From UBA1240 sp045599185 (GTDB lineage: Bacteria; Spirochaetota; Spirochaetia; Treponematales; Treponemataceae), in the NCBI GenBank assembly GCA_045599185.1, contig JAZRVO010000033.1, positions 18,333-82,332 on the forward strand: 64,000 bases of DNA, in the 5' to 3' direction. Positions within the stretch are counted from its first letter, which is position 1; the number at the start of each line of letters is the position of its first letter. Shown piece by piece: positions 26,946-35,604 of the stretch. The notes under the pieces are model-generated. The model worked only from the letters and a program-made list of their open reading frames with translations. It was not told the origin of the DNA and did not search any database. A program made the position numbers and the translations under genes.

Positions 26946-27700
26946 ATTGAATAACCGCGTTTGGTAACAAGTTTTGGCGTGCCGTCGCCGGTAAAATAAA
27001 TTTCCGTATTTGAATTTCCAATAAACACCGTGGTAAACATGTTTACTTCCCTGTTCTGCAATTCGCCAAGGGTGCAAACTGCGGTTTTTGTGCCGTCGCG
27101 ACCAATGTTTTCAACATAACCGCAGGCGCGGCTGCTTTCAGCACCAGCATTCAGCATAATCTGGCAGGCTTTAAGCAGGTAATCTTTGCGCTTATGGCTG
27201 GAAGGATTATAAAGCGCGATGGCAAAATCACCTTCTATGGCGCAGACCAGCCGCTTTTCAATTACGCTCCACGGGGTAAGCAAATCGCTAAGACTTATAA
27301 GGCAAAAATCGTGGTTAAGCACCGCGCCCAAAACCGCAGAACCGGCAAGGGCGGCTGTTACGCCGGGTATTACGGTCAGTTCAATGTCCTTAAACTGGGG
27401 GTTCTGCTTTTGAAGTTCAAACAGCGGAGAAGCCATGCCGTAAACGCCAGCATCGCCGCTGCAAACAAGCGAAACAGTTTTGCCATTTTGGGCATATTCC
27501 AGACAAAGCTGGCAGCGTTCAATTTCTTTCCGCATTTGCGTTGATTCATATTGTTTTTCCGGGAAACTTTTTTTCAGCAAATCAACGTAAGCTGTATAAC
27601 CAATTACAATGTCGCTGCGGTTTATTGCTTCAATTGCTTCAACCGTCATTTTTTCATAGGCGCCAGGCCCAATGCCAACAATAAAAACTTTTCCACTCAT
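26942..27700 (-). CDS. cbiH: Cobalt-precorrin-3B C17-methyltransferase
   Basis: A 252-aa tetrapyrrole methylase carrying out ring contraction with C17 methylation. Start at the ATG overlapping the cbiG stop (TGATG). Family motifs: FIVGIGPGAYEKMTVEAIEA, SDIVIGYTAYVDLLK, VSLVCSGDAGVYGMASPLFEL, VIPGVTAALAGSAVLGA, DFCLISLSDLLTPW and YNPSSHKRKDYL, the last two diagnostic of CbiH/CobJ. Length is normal for CbiH without an additional domain. Confidence 0.95.
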   Translation of the reverse strand: MSGKVFIVGIGPGAYEKMTVEAIEAINRSDIVIGYTAYVDLLKKSFPEKQYESTQMRKEIERCQLCLEYAQNGKTVSLVCSGDAGVYGMASPLFELQKQNPQFKDIELTVIPGVTAALAGSAVLGAVLNHDFCLISLSDLLTPWSVIEKRLVCAIEGDFAIALYNPSSHKRKDYLLKACQIMLNAGAESSRACGYVENIGRDGTKTAVCTLGELQNREVNMFTTVFIGNSNTEIYFTGDGTPKLVTKRGYSI

Positions 27701-28749
27701 CACTTGCTTTCCCACGTGTTTATGCAGGGCTGCCGTTCTGCAACTGCAACGGTTATGCCCTTAAAAATATGTTTTTTTACAACAATGCGCCCTAAATTGC
27801 CTGCACAAAGCAGCGCAGCCCTTTCGCACACATTTGAAACGCCGGTTACATCCTTTACAAAATCCGAAGCAGAAAAATCACCTTCGGCGGCCTGCAATTC
27901 TTCCGCAGAATAGGTTACAAAGGGTACGTGCAAAAAGTGTCCTAATTCCATAAGCCCCGGTTCGTGCATTTTTAAGTCAATTGAAGAAATTGAAAAAATG
28001 TCGTCATGACCGAACTTGTTTGCAGCCAAAACGGCGTTAAGGGCAGAATAAATTTCTTCAAAGGTTTTGCCTTTTTTACAGCCAATGCCAACGCACAGTT
28101 TTTTTGGCACAAGGCAAAGTGCGTTTGGGGCTGCAAAATTTTCAGCAGTTTTTTCATTGCCAATTACAACATCAGCTTTTGCCGCGCTGCCGTTTTTTTC
28201 AATAATAACAGCCTGCGGCTGGCCGGCTGGCACAACCGCAATGTTACTGTCAATCCAAATTTTCACCGGCTTTTCTGCCAGCACGGCTTTAGCCACTTCC
28301 TTTATTTTTTCGCGGTTAACAATTTTAAAGCCGTTTGCCTTTGCAAAATTGTCAATGCTGAATTTTTCGCATAAATCCGTTGCTGTGGTAATTACCGGCT
28401 GGGCGTTAATTTTGCGTGCAATAAACCGTGCAATTTCGTTTGCGTTGCCCAAATGCCCGGAAAGCAGCGGAATAACGAAAGATTCTTTTTCGTCCATTGC
28501 AATTACCGGGCTGTCTGTAAATTTATCTTTTACAAAAGGCGCAATCATGCGAACGGCAATGCCCGAAGCGCAGATGAATAAAACGGGTATTGATTTTTCA
28601 AAAGCGTCTTTCAGCCACAAATCCGTTTTTTCGCCGTATGCGGAAACCCAGAAAATTTCCGGCATTGCGGATTGCAGTTTTTTATAAACTGTTTCTGCAT
28701 TTGGGGTGAAAAAACAAACTTTAATTATGGAAACCGTTCTGCTTTTCAT
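27700..28749 (-). CDS. cbiG: Cobalt-precorrin-5A hydrolase
   Basis: A 349-aa enzyme opening the delta-lactone and releasing acetaldehyde. N-terminal CbiG domain: FICASGIAVRMIAPFVKDKF, DSPVIAMDEKESFVIPLLSG, HLGNANEIARFIA; C-terminal domain: VGIGCKKGKTFEEI, SIDLKMHEPGLMELGHFLHV and SNVCERAALLCAG. Overlaps cbiF upstream (ATGA) and cbiH downstream. Confidence 0.95.
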   Translation of the reverse strand: MKSRTVSIIKVCFFTPNAETVYKKLQSAMPEIFWVSAYGEKTDLWLKDAFEKSIPVLFICASGIAVRMIAPFVKDKFTDSPVIAMDEKESFVIPLLSGHLGNANEIARFIARKINAQPVITTATDLCEKFSIDNFAKANGFKIVNREKIKEVAKAVLAEKPVKIWIDSNIAVVPAGQPQAVIIEKNGSAAKADVVIGNEKTAENFAAPNALCLVPKKLCVGIGCKKGKTFEEIYSALNAVLAANKFGHDDIFSISSIDLKMHEPGLMELGHFLHVPFVTYSAEELQAAEGDFSASDFVKDVTGVSNVCERAALLCAGNLGRIVVKKHIFKGITVAVAERQPCINTWESK

Positions 28750-29510
28750 TTTTGGGTTTTCACTTTCCTGAATTCGGTTTCAAAATCCGAAGCATACAGC
28801 CTGGATTTTTCATAACAAGCAGGCAAAATAACATCGCCAACCAAAATAACGGCAGTTTTGGTTATGCCGTGCTGTTTGCCTGTTTGGTGCAAAGTGCCAA
28901 CCGTGCATAAAATTTTCTTTTCGTCCGGCCAGCTTGCCTTGTAAACAATGGCCGCAGGCGTTTTGGGGCTGTAACCGCCTTTTACAAGTTCTTCGGAAAG
29001 TTTTTCCAGCATTCCTGCGGAAAGGTAAATTGCCATGCTTGCATGATGCCGGGCAAAACTTTCTATCGATTCTGCCGAAGGCACGGCGGTTTTTCCTTCC
29101 ATCCGGGTAATGATAAGCGACTGGGAAACTTCAGGCAAAGTGAACTCTAGGTTTAGGCTTGCGGCGGCAGCAAAACAGGCACTTACGCCGGGGCAGCTTT
29201 CGTATTGAATGCCTGCGGCATCAAGTGCGTCCATCTGTTCGCGCACAGCACCGTAAAGGCTTGGTTCGCCCGTATGAAGGCGCACGGTTACTTTATTTTC
29301 CCTTTCTGCCCTGTAAACAACGGCAAGCACTTCTTCCAGCGTCATTGTGGCACTATTGAAAATTTCACAGCTTTTTGGGGCGTATTCTAAAAGTTCTGGG
29401 TTTACAAGGGAACCGGCGTAAATTATTACGTCGGCGCGCTGTAAAAGTTTCATTCCGCGTACTGTTATTAAATCCGGCGCACCGCTTCCGGCGCCAACAA
29501 AGTAAACCAT
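28746..29510 (-). CDS. cbiF: Cobalt-precorrin-4 C11-methyltransferase
   Basis: A 254-aa methylase. The start is the ATG at 29510 (MVYFVGAGSGAPDLITVRG), preceded by GAGGAAAATAAAA; the frame extends upstream into cbiD without a better site. Motifs: AGSLVNPELLEYAP, TVRLHTGEPSLYGAVREQMD, CPGVSACFAAAASLNLEFTL, SQSLIITRMEG and AAIVYKASWPDEKK, all typical of CbiF/CobM. Confidence 0.95.
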   Translation of the reverse strand: MVYFVGAGSGAPDLITVRGMKLLQRADVIIYAGSLVNPELLEYAPKSCEIFNSATMTLEEVLAVVYRAERENKVTVRLHTGEPSLYGAVREQMDALDAAGIQYESCPGVSACFAAAASLNLEFTLPEVSQSLIITRMEGKTAVPSAESIESFARHHASMAIYLSAGMLEKLSEELVKGGYSPKTPAAIVYKASWPDEKKILCTVGTLHQTGKQHGITKTAVILVGDVILPACYEKSRLYASDFETEFRKVKTQK

Positions 29511-29521
29511 TTTTATTTTCC

Positions 29522-30646
29522 TCAACCGGCCTGATTTTTTTTGCATTCTTCCAGCAAGGGAAAGGCGTTTTTGCTAAAACCAAGCAGGCCAAACTGATTG
29601 CAGTAAACCATGCATTCAATTTCAATTCTGCCGGCCGCACGTTTGTTCAAAAAAAACATTATTTTTTCCATTATATAATCCATCGCCTGCTGGCATTTGC
29701 CTTCTTCTTTAAGAATTCTTATGCCTTCTTCGGTCGTAACCGCTTCCAGAATATTCCTTACGCTTTCTAGCCTGCACCCGGCTATTACGGCTGCGGCGGC
29801 CATTAGTTCCATGCGGCAATCGCCTTCCCTTGAATGGGTGTTCATTATTCCGCCGGAAACTTTTATAAGCTTGCCGATGTGACCAGTAAGCAGCATTTTT
29901 TCAAAACCGGCTTCTGCGGCCATATCAATGGTATCGCCTATAAAGTTGGAACATTTTACGCTTTTATCAAGGTTATAATCAAACCTTTCTTTCATAAAGT
30001 CTAAACCATAATTCCCCGGCGATACCGCCGCCACATTGCAGCCAAGAATTTTCTGCTGGTTCAGTTCAATTTTAATCGTATCAAGCAGTGCCTGGGTGCT
30101 CATCGGTTCAACAATTCCGCTTGTTCCCAAAATTGAAATGCCGTTTACAATTCCAAGCCGCCCGTTAAAAGTTTTTTCTGCAATTTCTTTTCCCTGGGGC
30201 ACGGCAATTTCTACGCCAAGCTTTCCGCAAAAATCGCAAATTGAACATACTTCCAGAACTTCCCGGCTAATCATTTGGCGCGGCACCCGGTTTATGGCGG
30301 CTTCACCAACCGGCTGGTCCAGCCCGGGCTTTGTAACAATGCCAACGCCTTCGCCGCCGCTTATAACAATTTGCGGCTGGCTGCCAGCTGAACCGGCGGA
30401 AATGACGCGGACAGTTGCCACAATGTGACAGCCGGTGGTTACATCCGGGTCGTCGCCGCCGTCTTTAATTACGGAACAGCTTACCGCGCCGGGCAACTGG
30501 TTTATGTGGTGAATCTGGGCAGAAAATTCAATGCCCTTTGGCGTAATGATTTTTATTGTTTCTTTTTTTTTGCCCGTTAACAGCATGAATGCCGCCGCTT
30601 TTGCCGCCGCCGCCGCACAGCTTCCGGTTGTAAATCCAATTCTCAT
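29522..30646 (-). CDS. cbiD: Cobalt-precorrin-5B C1-methyltransferase
   Basis: A 374-aa protein with the CbiD signature RIGFTTGSCAAAAAKAAAFML, DGGDDPDVTTGCHI, GGEGVGIVTKPGLDQPVGEAAIN, GISILGTSGIVEPMS and TGHIGKLIKVSGG-MNTHS. CbiD methylates C1 in the anaerobic pathway, so its presence (with CbiG and CbiK) marks the early-cobalt route. It overlaps the cbiC stop (ATGA). Confidence 0.95.
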   Translation of the reverse strand: MRIGFTTGSCAAAAAKAAAFMLLTGKKKETIKIITPKGIEFSAQIHHINQLPGAVSCSVIKDGGDDPDVTTGCHIVATVRVISAGSAGSQPQIVISGGEGVGIVTKPGLDQPVGEAAINRVPRQMISREVLEVCSICDFCGKLGVEIAVPQGKEIAEKTFNGRLGIVNGISILGTSGIVEPMSTQALLDTIKIELNQQKILGCNVAAVSPGNYGLDFMKERFDYNLDKSVKCSNFIGDTIDMAAEAGFEKMLLTGHIGKLIKVSGGIMNTHSREGDCRMELMAAAAVIAGCRLESVRNILEAVTTEEGIRILKEEGKCQQAMDYIMEKIMFFLNKRAAGRIEIECMVYCNQFGLLGFSKNAFPLLEECKKNQAG

Positions 30647-31284
30647 AAAGTTTTCTCGGCTTCATAAAGCAGTGCGTTGCAAATTGCCGCTGCAATGTTA
30701 CTTCCGCCCTTGCGCCCCTGATTAATGATGAACGGCACACTGGAATTTAAGAACAATTCTTTGGCGGCGACAACGTTTACAAAGCCAACCGGCACGCCAA
30801 TTACAAATGCAGGTACAAATAAAGATTTTTCTATCATTTCGTGCAGGCTGATTAGTGCCGTAGGCGCGTTACCAATTGCAAAAATCAGCTTTTTTTCAAG
30901 GCGACTCGCTTTTTCCATGCTTACCGCCGCCCGGGTTATGCCGCGTTCCTTTGCTTCCTTCGCAACCTCATCGTCCGCCATAAAACAGTGCACGCTGCCG
31001 CCAAACCGTTCCAGCACTTTTTTATTTATTCCGGCCTTTGCCATGTTCGTATCAGTAACAATGTCTGCACCTTCCAAAAGCAGCTGCTTTGCAATTTTTA
31101 CCGCATCCGGCGAAAAACGCATGGTTTCAGCATAATCAAAGTCCGCACTTGTATGAATAACGCGCATCGTTACATTGCGCTGGTTTTCCGGAATTATGAT
31201 GTTCATTTGCGCCAGTTCTGCACCAATTATTTCAAAACTTTTCTTCTCAATTTCAGAAGGAATAACGTATTCAATTTTTTCCAT
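30643..31284 (-). CDS. cbiC: Precorrin-8X methylmutase
   Basis: A 213-aa enzyme moving the C11 methyl to C12. Motifs: IPSEIEKKSFEIIGAEL, MRVIHTSADFDY (catalytic His), IVTDTNMAKAGINKK, FAIGNAPTALISLHEM, FVIGVPVGFVNVVAAKE and NQGRKGGSNIAAAICNALL. Starts 3 nt past the cobD stop; ends overlapping cbiD. Confidence 0.96.
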   Translation of the reverse strand: MEKIEYVIPSEIEKKSFEIIGAELAQMNIIIPENQRNVTMRVIHTSADFDYAETMRFSPDAVKIAKQLLLEGADIVTDTNMAKAGINKKVLERFGGSVHCFMADDEVAKEAKERGITRAAVSMEKASRLEKKLIFAIGNAPTALISLHEMIEKSLFVPAFVIGVPVGFVNVVAAKELFLNSSVPFIINQGRKGGSNIAAAICNALLYEAEKTL

Positions 31285-31287
31285 TTT

Positions 31288-32337
31288 CTATTCTTCCAGA
31301 ATTTTTTTAATTGCCCTAACCAGCATTTTGTTTTTGCGGTGAGTTTTTACGCAAACCCGGTAAAAACCTTTCTGCAAACCGGCGTAATTACTGCAATCCC
31401 TTATTAAAATTTGCCGGGCAAGCAGTTTTTCCTTTAAATTGGCAATTCCTGCATAAAACAAAATGAAATTTGCAGCCGAACCGAAAACTTTAAAGCCCAG
31501 TTTCTGTAATTCTGCGTCCATAAAACTGCGCTCGCGGCAAGTTACACAAACAGCGCGCCGGATATATTTTTCTTCGCCCAGCGCAACAAGGCCGGTTTTC
31601 TGGGCAACGGAAGAAACGTTCCATTCCGAAAGCTGGGCGGCGATTTTTTCATTCAGTTTTGCGTTTGCACAGAATGCGTAGCCAAACCTTAGCCCCGGAA
31701 GGGCGTGGGATTTGGTAAGTGCATTTATAATTACAAGGTTCGGGTTATTTTCCAGTTCTCCGGCAAAGGAATGGGATTTTTCCCGGCCTGTCAGTTCCAT
31801 AAAACATTCGTCAAGAACTGCAACCGTTCCGCTTTCTGCACAGGCGTTTAAAATGGTACGAACCGTCTGTTTTTCAAGCAATGTTCCGTTGGGATTATTG
31901 GGATTGCACAGAAAAATTATATCGTATTTTTCGCTTTTAAGTTTTTTACAAAGCAAAAATAGTTTTTCATCCGTCAGCCTAAAGTCATCTTCGGCAGTAA
32001 GATAAAAATACCCGGTTTCTGCATTGGCCGCATTAAGTGCCCGTTTGTAGCCGGAAAATGCAGGCGCAATGATTAAGCCTTTTTTTGCATTTACTGCACG
32101 CACCACGGCGCAAATCAGTTCCGAAGCACCGTTCCCGGCAAGAATGTTTTGGGCTTTTACCGCGTATTTTGCAGAAAGCGCCTGTTTAAGCTTGCGGCAC
32201 TCGGTGTCCGGGTACTGGGCAATTGCACCGGCCATAAAGCGGCAGCTTCTTTTAACTTTTCGGCTAACGCCCAGCGGGTTTATGTTTACGGAAAAATCGT
32301 GAGTTACCTTTTCTTCATAAATGTTGCCACCGTGCAT
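31288..32337 (-). CDS. cobD: L-threonine-O-3-phosphate decarboxylase
   Basis: A 349-aa PLP-dependent class I/II aminotransferase-fold protein with the CobD N-terminus MHGGNIYEEKV and FSVNINPLGVS. Further motifs: ILAGNGASELICAVVRA, FLCNPNNPNGTLL, VLDECFMEL and the PLP lysine region ALTKSHALPGLRFGYA. It makes (R)-1-amino-2-propanol phosphate for the nucleotide loop. AAGGAATG precedes the ATG. Threonine kinase (PduX/BluE) is not in the window. Confidence 0.9.
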   Translation of the reverse strand: MHGGNIYEEKVTHDFSVNINPLGVSRKVKRSCRFMAGAIAQYPDTECRKLKQALSAKYAVKAQNILAGNGASELICAVVRAVNAKKGLIIAPAFSGYKRALNAANAETGYFYLTAEDDFRLTDEKLFLLCKKLKSEKYDIIFLCNPNNPNGTLLEKQTVRTILNACAESGTVAVLDECFMELTGREKSHSFAGELENNPNLVIINALTKSHALPGLRFGYAFCANAKLNEKIAAQLSEWNVSSVAQKTGLVALGEEKYIRRAVCVTCRERSFMDAELQKLGFKVFGSAANFILFYAGIANLKEKLLARQILIRDCSNYAGLQKGFYRVCVKTHRKNKMLVRAIKKILEE

Positions 32338-32355
32338 AAAAACATTCCTTTTTTT

Positions 32356-33384
32356 TCAAATGCAAGCTGAAAAAACAAACAAAACCGAAGCAATAAAAAG
32401 CACGCAGAAAAACATGCACAAAAATGCAGTATTATATAGAAGAAAATGCGATTTTTTTATGTCTTCGTTTTCAATTTCCCTAAGCGCATCACCTAAATAT
32501 TCTTTTTCTTCCAGTTCGCCGCCGTAAAAAGCAGGGCCTGCAAGCTGAACTTCCAGCGCACCAGCACACACGCTTTCCGGGTGACCGGCATTTGGGCTTG
32601 CGTGCTTGTGCCTGTCCCTTCTGTACACTTTAAGCGCATTCCGGCCGTTAAACTTTTTTCCGTAAAGAAAACTTACAGCCAGCATGAAACACGCCGTTAA
32701 CCTTGCCGGTATAAAATTCAGCAAATCGTCAGTTTTTGCCGCACATCGGCCAAAATCCACATACCGTTCGCTTGTATAACCAATCATGGAATCCATTGTG
32801 TTAACGCATTTGTACAAAAAGCCCAAAACCGGGCCGCCAAGTGCCAAAAACAGCATGGGCGCAATCACCCCGTCGGAAGTGTTTTCTGCAACCGTTTCAA
32901 CGGCGGCTTTTGCAACTTCCTTTTCAGTAAGTTTGTCCGTGTCGCGTCCCACTATCATGGAAACAGCCTTCCGCGCACCGGCAAGGTTTCCGTTTTTCAG
33001 TTCAAAATACACTTTAAGGCTTTCGGTTTTTAAACTTTTCGTTGCAAGCAGCTGAAAAGTAATAATCGCTTCTATAAATATGTCCGCGCAGAAATGCATT
33101 TTTTGCGACACAAACCAGCCCAAAAGCAGAACAGGCACAACGGCAAGTTCCACGGTAAAAATTACCAGAAAAACCATCAGTTTTCCTCTGCGCCTTTTCT
33201 GTACCCTCGTAAGGGGCGCAGGTTTTTCTTTTGTGCCAATCAGTTTTTTTTCGTAAAACAAAATGGTTTTGCCAATTGCCCGTACAGGGTGCGGCAGCCA
33301 GTAAGGGTCGCCAATGATTAAGTCCAGAACAAAGCCTGCGGTAAAGCCAACTAAATGATGCCAAAAAAAAGTAAACTGAAACAT
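32356..33384 (-). CDS. cbiB: Adenosylcobinamide-phosphate synthase, membrane protein
   Basis: A 342-aa integral membrane protein joining aminopropanol phosphate to cobyric acid. Diagnostic residues: DLIIGDPYWLPHPVRAIGK near the N-terminus, AVSMIVGRDTDKL, AAVETVAENTSDGVIAP, FLYKCVNTMDSMIGY and ASPNAGHPESVCAGALEVQL. Several hydrophobic helices (~10-27, ~70-90, C-terminal). Between cobD and cobC. Confidence 0.95.
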   Translation of the reverse strand: MFQFTFFWHHLVGFTAGFVLDLIIGDPYWLPHPVRAIGKTILFYEKKLIGTKEKPAPLTRVQKRRRGKLMVFLVIFTVELAVVPVLLLGWFVSQKMHFCADIFIEAIITFQLLATKSLKTESLKVYFELKNGNLAGARKAVSMIVGRDTDKLTEKEVAKAAVETVAENTSDGVIAPMLFLALGGPVLGFLYKCVNTMDSMIGYTSERYVDFGRCAAKTDDLLNFIPARLTACFMLAVSFLYGKKFNGRNALKVYRRDRHKHASPNAGHPESVCAGALEVQLAGPAFYGGELEEKEYLGDALREIENEDIKKSHFLLYNTAFLCMFFCVLFIASVLFVFSACI

Positions 33385-33963
33385 TTAAATTTTCCTTAAA
33401 CTTAAAAGCCTGTTTTCGCAGATGGAATATTCAATAACATAGCCTCTTCCGTTTTTGCAAAAGTAATCGTAATAATTTCCGCCGTTTAGGGAAGAAAGAA
33501 TTGCCATAATTGTTCCGCCGTGAACCACCGCGCTAATATTTTCTGCGTTTGCCGTGGCAAGCATTTGGTTAAAACCGGCCATTACCCTCTTCCTGAATGT
33601 TTCCATGTTTTCGCCACGCGGAATGAGCCCTTCGCCATTTGAATCAATCCATTTCTGATAGTCGGCATTGCCGTTTAATTCTTCGTGGTTTTTATTTTCA
33701 AAAATACCAAAATCAATTTCCCTAAAATCTTCTATTATAGTTGCCGGCTTTTTAAGAAAAATTATTTCTGCGGTTTGCGTGCAGCGCATTAAAGGGCTTG
33801 CAAACAGCGTGCCGGGTGCAGAATAAATTTTTTCTTTTGCAAGGGTCTGCAATTCCAAAAAGCCCTGACTGCACAAAGGTTCGTCGGTTTTTCCGCCGGT
33901 AAATCTTTTTTCCATGTTGCCTTTCGTTTTTCCGTGGCGTATAAGCTGAATTTTTAAAGTCAT
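33385..33963 (-). CDS. cobC: Alpha-ribazole phosphatase-like histidine phosphatase
   Basis: A 192-aa histidine phosphatase starting at the ATG at 33963, which overlaps the upstream stop by 4 nt. The phosphohistidine motif is IQLIRHGKTKGN; other family features are ASPLMRCTQTAEII, REIDFGIFENKNHEEL and VVHGGTIMAIL. By context it removes the phosphate from alpha-ribazole phosphate or adenosylcobalamin phosphate in nucleotide loop assembly. Confidence 0.85.
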   Translation of the reverse strand: MTLKIQLIRHGKTKGNMEKRFTGGKTDEPLCSQGFLELQTLAKEKIYSAPGTLFASPLMRCTQTAEIIFLKKPATIIEDFREIDFGIFENKNHEELNGNADYQKWIDSNGEGLIPRGENMETFRKRVMAGFNQMLATANAENISAVVHGGTIMAILSSLNGGNYYDYFCKNGRGYVIEYSICENRLLSLRKI

Positions 33964-34295
33964 TTTATTTTCTGCGCAACTCCGCAAGTCATTCGGTAAA
34001 CGGCTTCGGCATTTTCTGCAATCTGGCACAAAAGCCTGCCGGTAAGTTCCCTGTAATTTCTGTCTTCTTCAGTTAACGGCACAATGCCGCAGCCAATTTC
34101 GTCACTTATAACAACCAGCCGGACATTGGCGGCTATTTTATTCATTGTTTCGACCTTTATTTCTTCTGCGCTTTTACCGGCAGCAAGTTTTTCGCTCACA
34201 AACAAATGAAAATTATTCCAGATGTTTTTTTCTTCGTAACGGGCGGCTGCCCAGCTGTATTTGCCCTGAAACGCGCCGCCAATAATCAGTACCAT
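33960..34295 (-). CDS. Short CobU-like protein
   Basis: A 111-aa protein beginning at the ATG at 34295 (MVLIIGGAFQGKYSWAARYE), with GGAGG five nt upstream and a 10-nt overlap with cobS. It aligns only with the two ends of CobU/CobP: the P-loop strand (here GGAFQGKY, with Tyr replacing Ser/Thr of Walker A) and the C-terminal VVISDEIGCGIVPLTEEDRN to GRLLCQIAENAEAVYRM and GVAQKIK. The middle of CobU, including the guanylylation region, is missing. A second, longer CobU gene lies two genes upstream. Short CobU-like proteins of this type also occur in clostridial cobalamin operons (from memory). Function probably in cobinamide activation, not proven. Confidence 0.75.
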   Translation of the reverse strand: MVLIIGGAFQGKYSWAAARYEEKNIWNNFHLFVSEKLAAGKSAEEIKVETMNKIAANVRLVVISDEIGCGIVPLTEEDRNYRELTGRLLCQIAENAEAVYRMTCGVAQKIK

Positions 34296-35074
34296 TTGGC
34301 CTCCAGAATGCTGCAAATTGCAACTGCCGCCAGTGCAGCAAGTTCGCTGAAACATACAAAAAACCCTGCTAAATCGCCGGTGATGCCGCCAAAGTTTTTT
34401 TTGCTTGTAAAGTAGTAGTAAGTGAAGGAAAAAACAAAACTGCAGGCCGCCGCAATTCCGCAAAAACTTCTGCCTAAAGGCAGGCAAACTAAAAGTGCCA
34501 AAACTGCGCACAATTCAATTATAAGAACGGCGGCAACGGGTTTTTTGCCGTTGGTTTTGCTTTCTACGGCAAGCATTCCTTCATTTTTCGCTTTTGGAAA
34601 CAGAATAACCGAAAGGCCGCTTAAAATTCTTGAAAGCACAAAAGAAAGGCACACCGAAATTACGGCATCGGGGGTTTTTACTTCAAAACAGAAAGCGATG
34701 GCGAGAAGAAAATAGATTATAACCGAAATTACCGAAAATGCCCCGATGTGCGGATCTTTTAAGATTTCAAGCTTTTTTTCCCTGCTCTGGTAAGAATGAA
34801 CCGCGTCCATTGTGTCCATAAAGCCGTCCACGTGAAAACCGCCTGTTACAAGCAGCGGAATTGCTATTGCAAAAAGACGGGTCATGCATGGTGTTGCACC
34901 AAAAATGGCGCAGGCTTCTACCCACAGCAGTTCCGCAATGCCAATTACCGCACCAACAAGGGGAAAAAAGCAAAGATGGTATTCCATGTCCCGGCTGTTC
35001 CACGTAAAACGCGGCATTGGTATTTTGGAATACATGGAAAATGCAACAATAAGGGATTTCAGTATGGTTTTCAT
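34286..35074 (-). CDS. cobS: Adenosylcobinamide-GDP ribazoletransferase
   Basis: A 262-aa membrane protein starting at the ATG overlapping the cobU stop, behind GGAG. CobS signature: AFSMYSKIPMPRFTW, FFPLVGAVIGIAELLW, LVTGGFHVDGFMDTMDAVHS, LEILKDPHIGAFSVI. About six hydrophobic helices. It joins alpha-ribazole (phosphate) to GDP-cobinamide, the final assembly step. Flanked by both CobU-type genes. Confidence 0.93.
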   Translation of the reverse strand: MKTILKSLIVAFSMYSKIPMPRFTWNSRDMEYHLCFFPLVGAVIGIAELLWVEACAIFGATPCMTRLFAIAIPLLVTGGFHVDGFMDTMDAVHSYQSREKKLEILKDPHIGAFSVISVIIYFLLAIAFCFEVKTPDAVISVCLSFVLSRILSGLSVILFPKAKNEGMLAVESKTNGKKPVAAVLIIELCAVLALLVCLPLGRSFCGIAAACSFVFSFTYYYFTSKKNFGGITGDLAGFFVCFSELAALAAVAICSILEAKWY

Positions 35075-35604
35075 TTTATCTCCACCGGGATTCCGCAAAC
35101 TACTTCGGTAATCCGGTCTGCAATGCCTGCTAAAAAAATATTTGTACAGGCAAGTGCTTTTATATATTTTACGGTTGTTTCGTCGTAGTCAATTCCGTCT
35201 TCAAAAACATTGTTGCTTACAATAACGATATTTTCCGCGGCATTTTTTATTGCATCAAAATCCCGGCGAATTTTGGCGGTAACTTTTTCCGGCGGAATAA
35301 TTTCTTCGCCGCGGAACATTTCGTTTGCCACCAAATTTGAAATGCATTCAATCAGCAGTGCAGAACCAGTTTTTTCAATTACGTCACCGGCGGCAGGCTT
35401 GGCATCGAGGGTTTCGCGTTCAAGGGTGACAAAACCTTTACCAGCCCTAAGTTTTTTGTGGCGAATAACTTTTTTTAAGCCTTCTTCGCCAAAAACCTTC
35501 ATTGTTGCCATGTAATATTTGTTTCTGGTGTTCATTTCCATCACAATTTTTTCCGCATATGCAGATTTTCCCGAACCGCTGCCGCCATAAACAAGGTGAA
35601 TCAT
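35071..35604 (-). CDS. cobU: Adenosylcobinamide kinase / adenosylcobinamide-phosphate guanylyltransferase
   Basis: A 177-aa protein with an intact Walker A (LVYGGSGSGKSAYAEKIV), the YYMATMKV strand, RHKKLRAGKGFVTLERE covering the guanylylated-His region and LLIECISNLVANEMF (Walker B-like). The usual C-terminal VSNEVGxGIVP is changed to VSNNVFEDGIDYDE. The start ATG overlaps the cobT stop. Confidence 0.88.
   Translation of the reverse strand: MIHLVYGGSGSGKSAYAEKIVMEMNTRNKYYMATMKVFGEEGLKKVIRHKKLRAGKGFVTLERETLDAKPAAGDVIEKTGSALLIECISNLVANEMFRGEEIIPPEKVTAKIRRDFDAIKNAAENIVIVSNNVFEDGIDYDETTVKYIKALACTNIFLAGIADRITEVVCGIPVEIK

Noticed and set aside
25410..27077. Extended 555-codon version of cbiJ-cbiE
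   Set aside because: The first 44 codons lie inside cbiH in another frame; the ATG at 26945 overlapping the cbiH stop starts the conserved Rossmann motif.
33960..34511. Longer 183-codon form of the short CobU-like gene
   Set aside because: The first 72 codons overlap cobS in another frame; GGAGG before the ATG at 34295 marks the real start.
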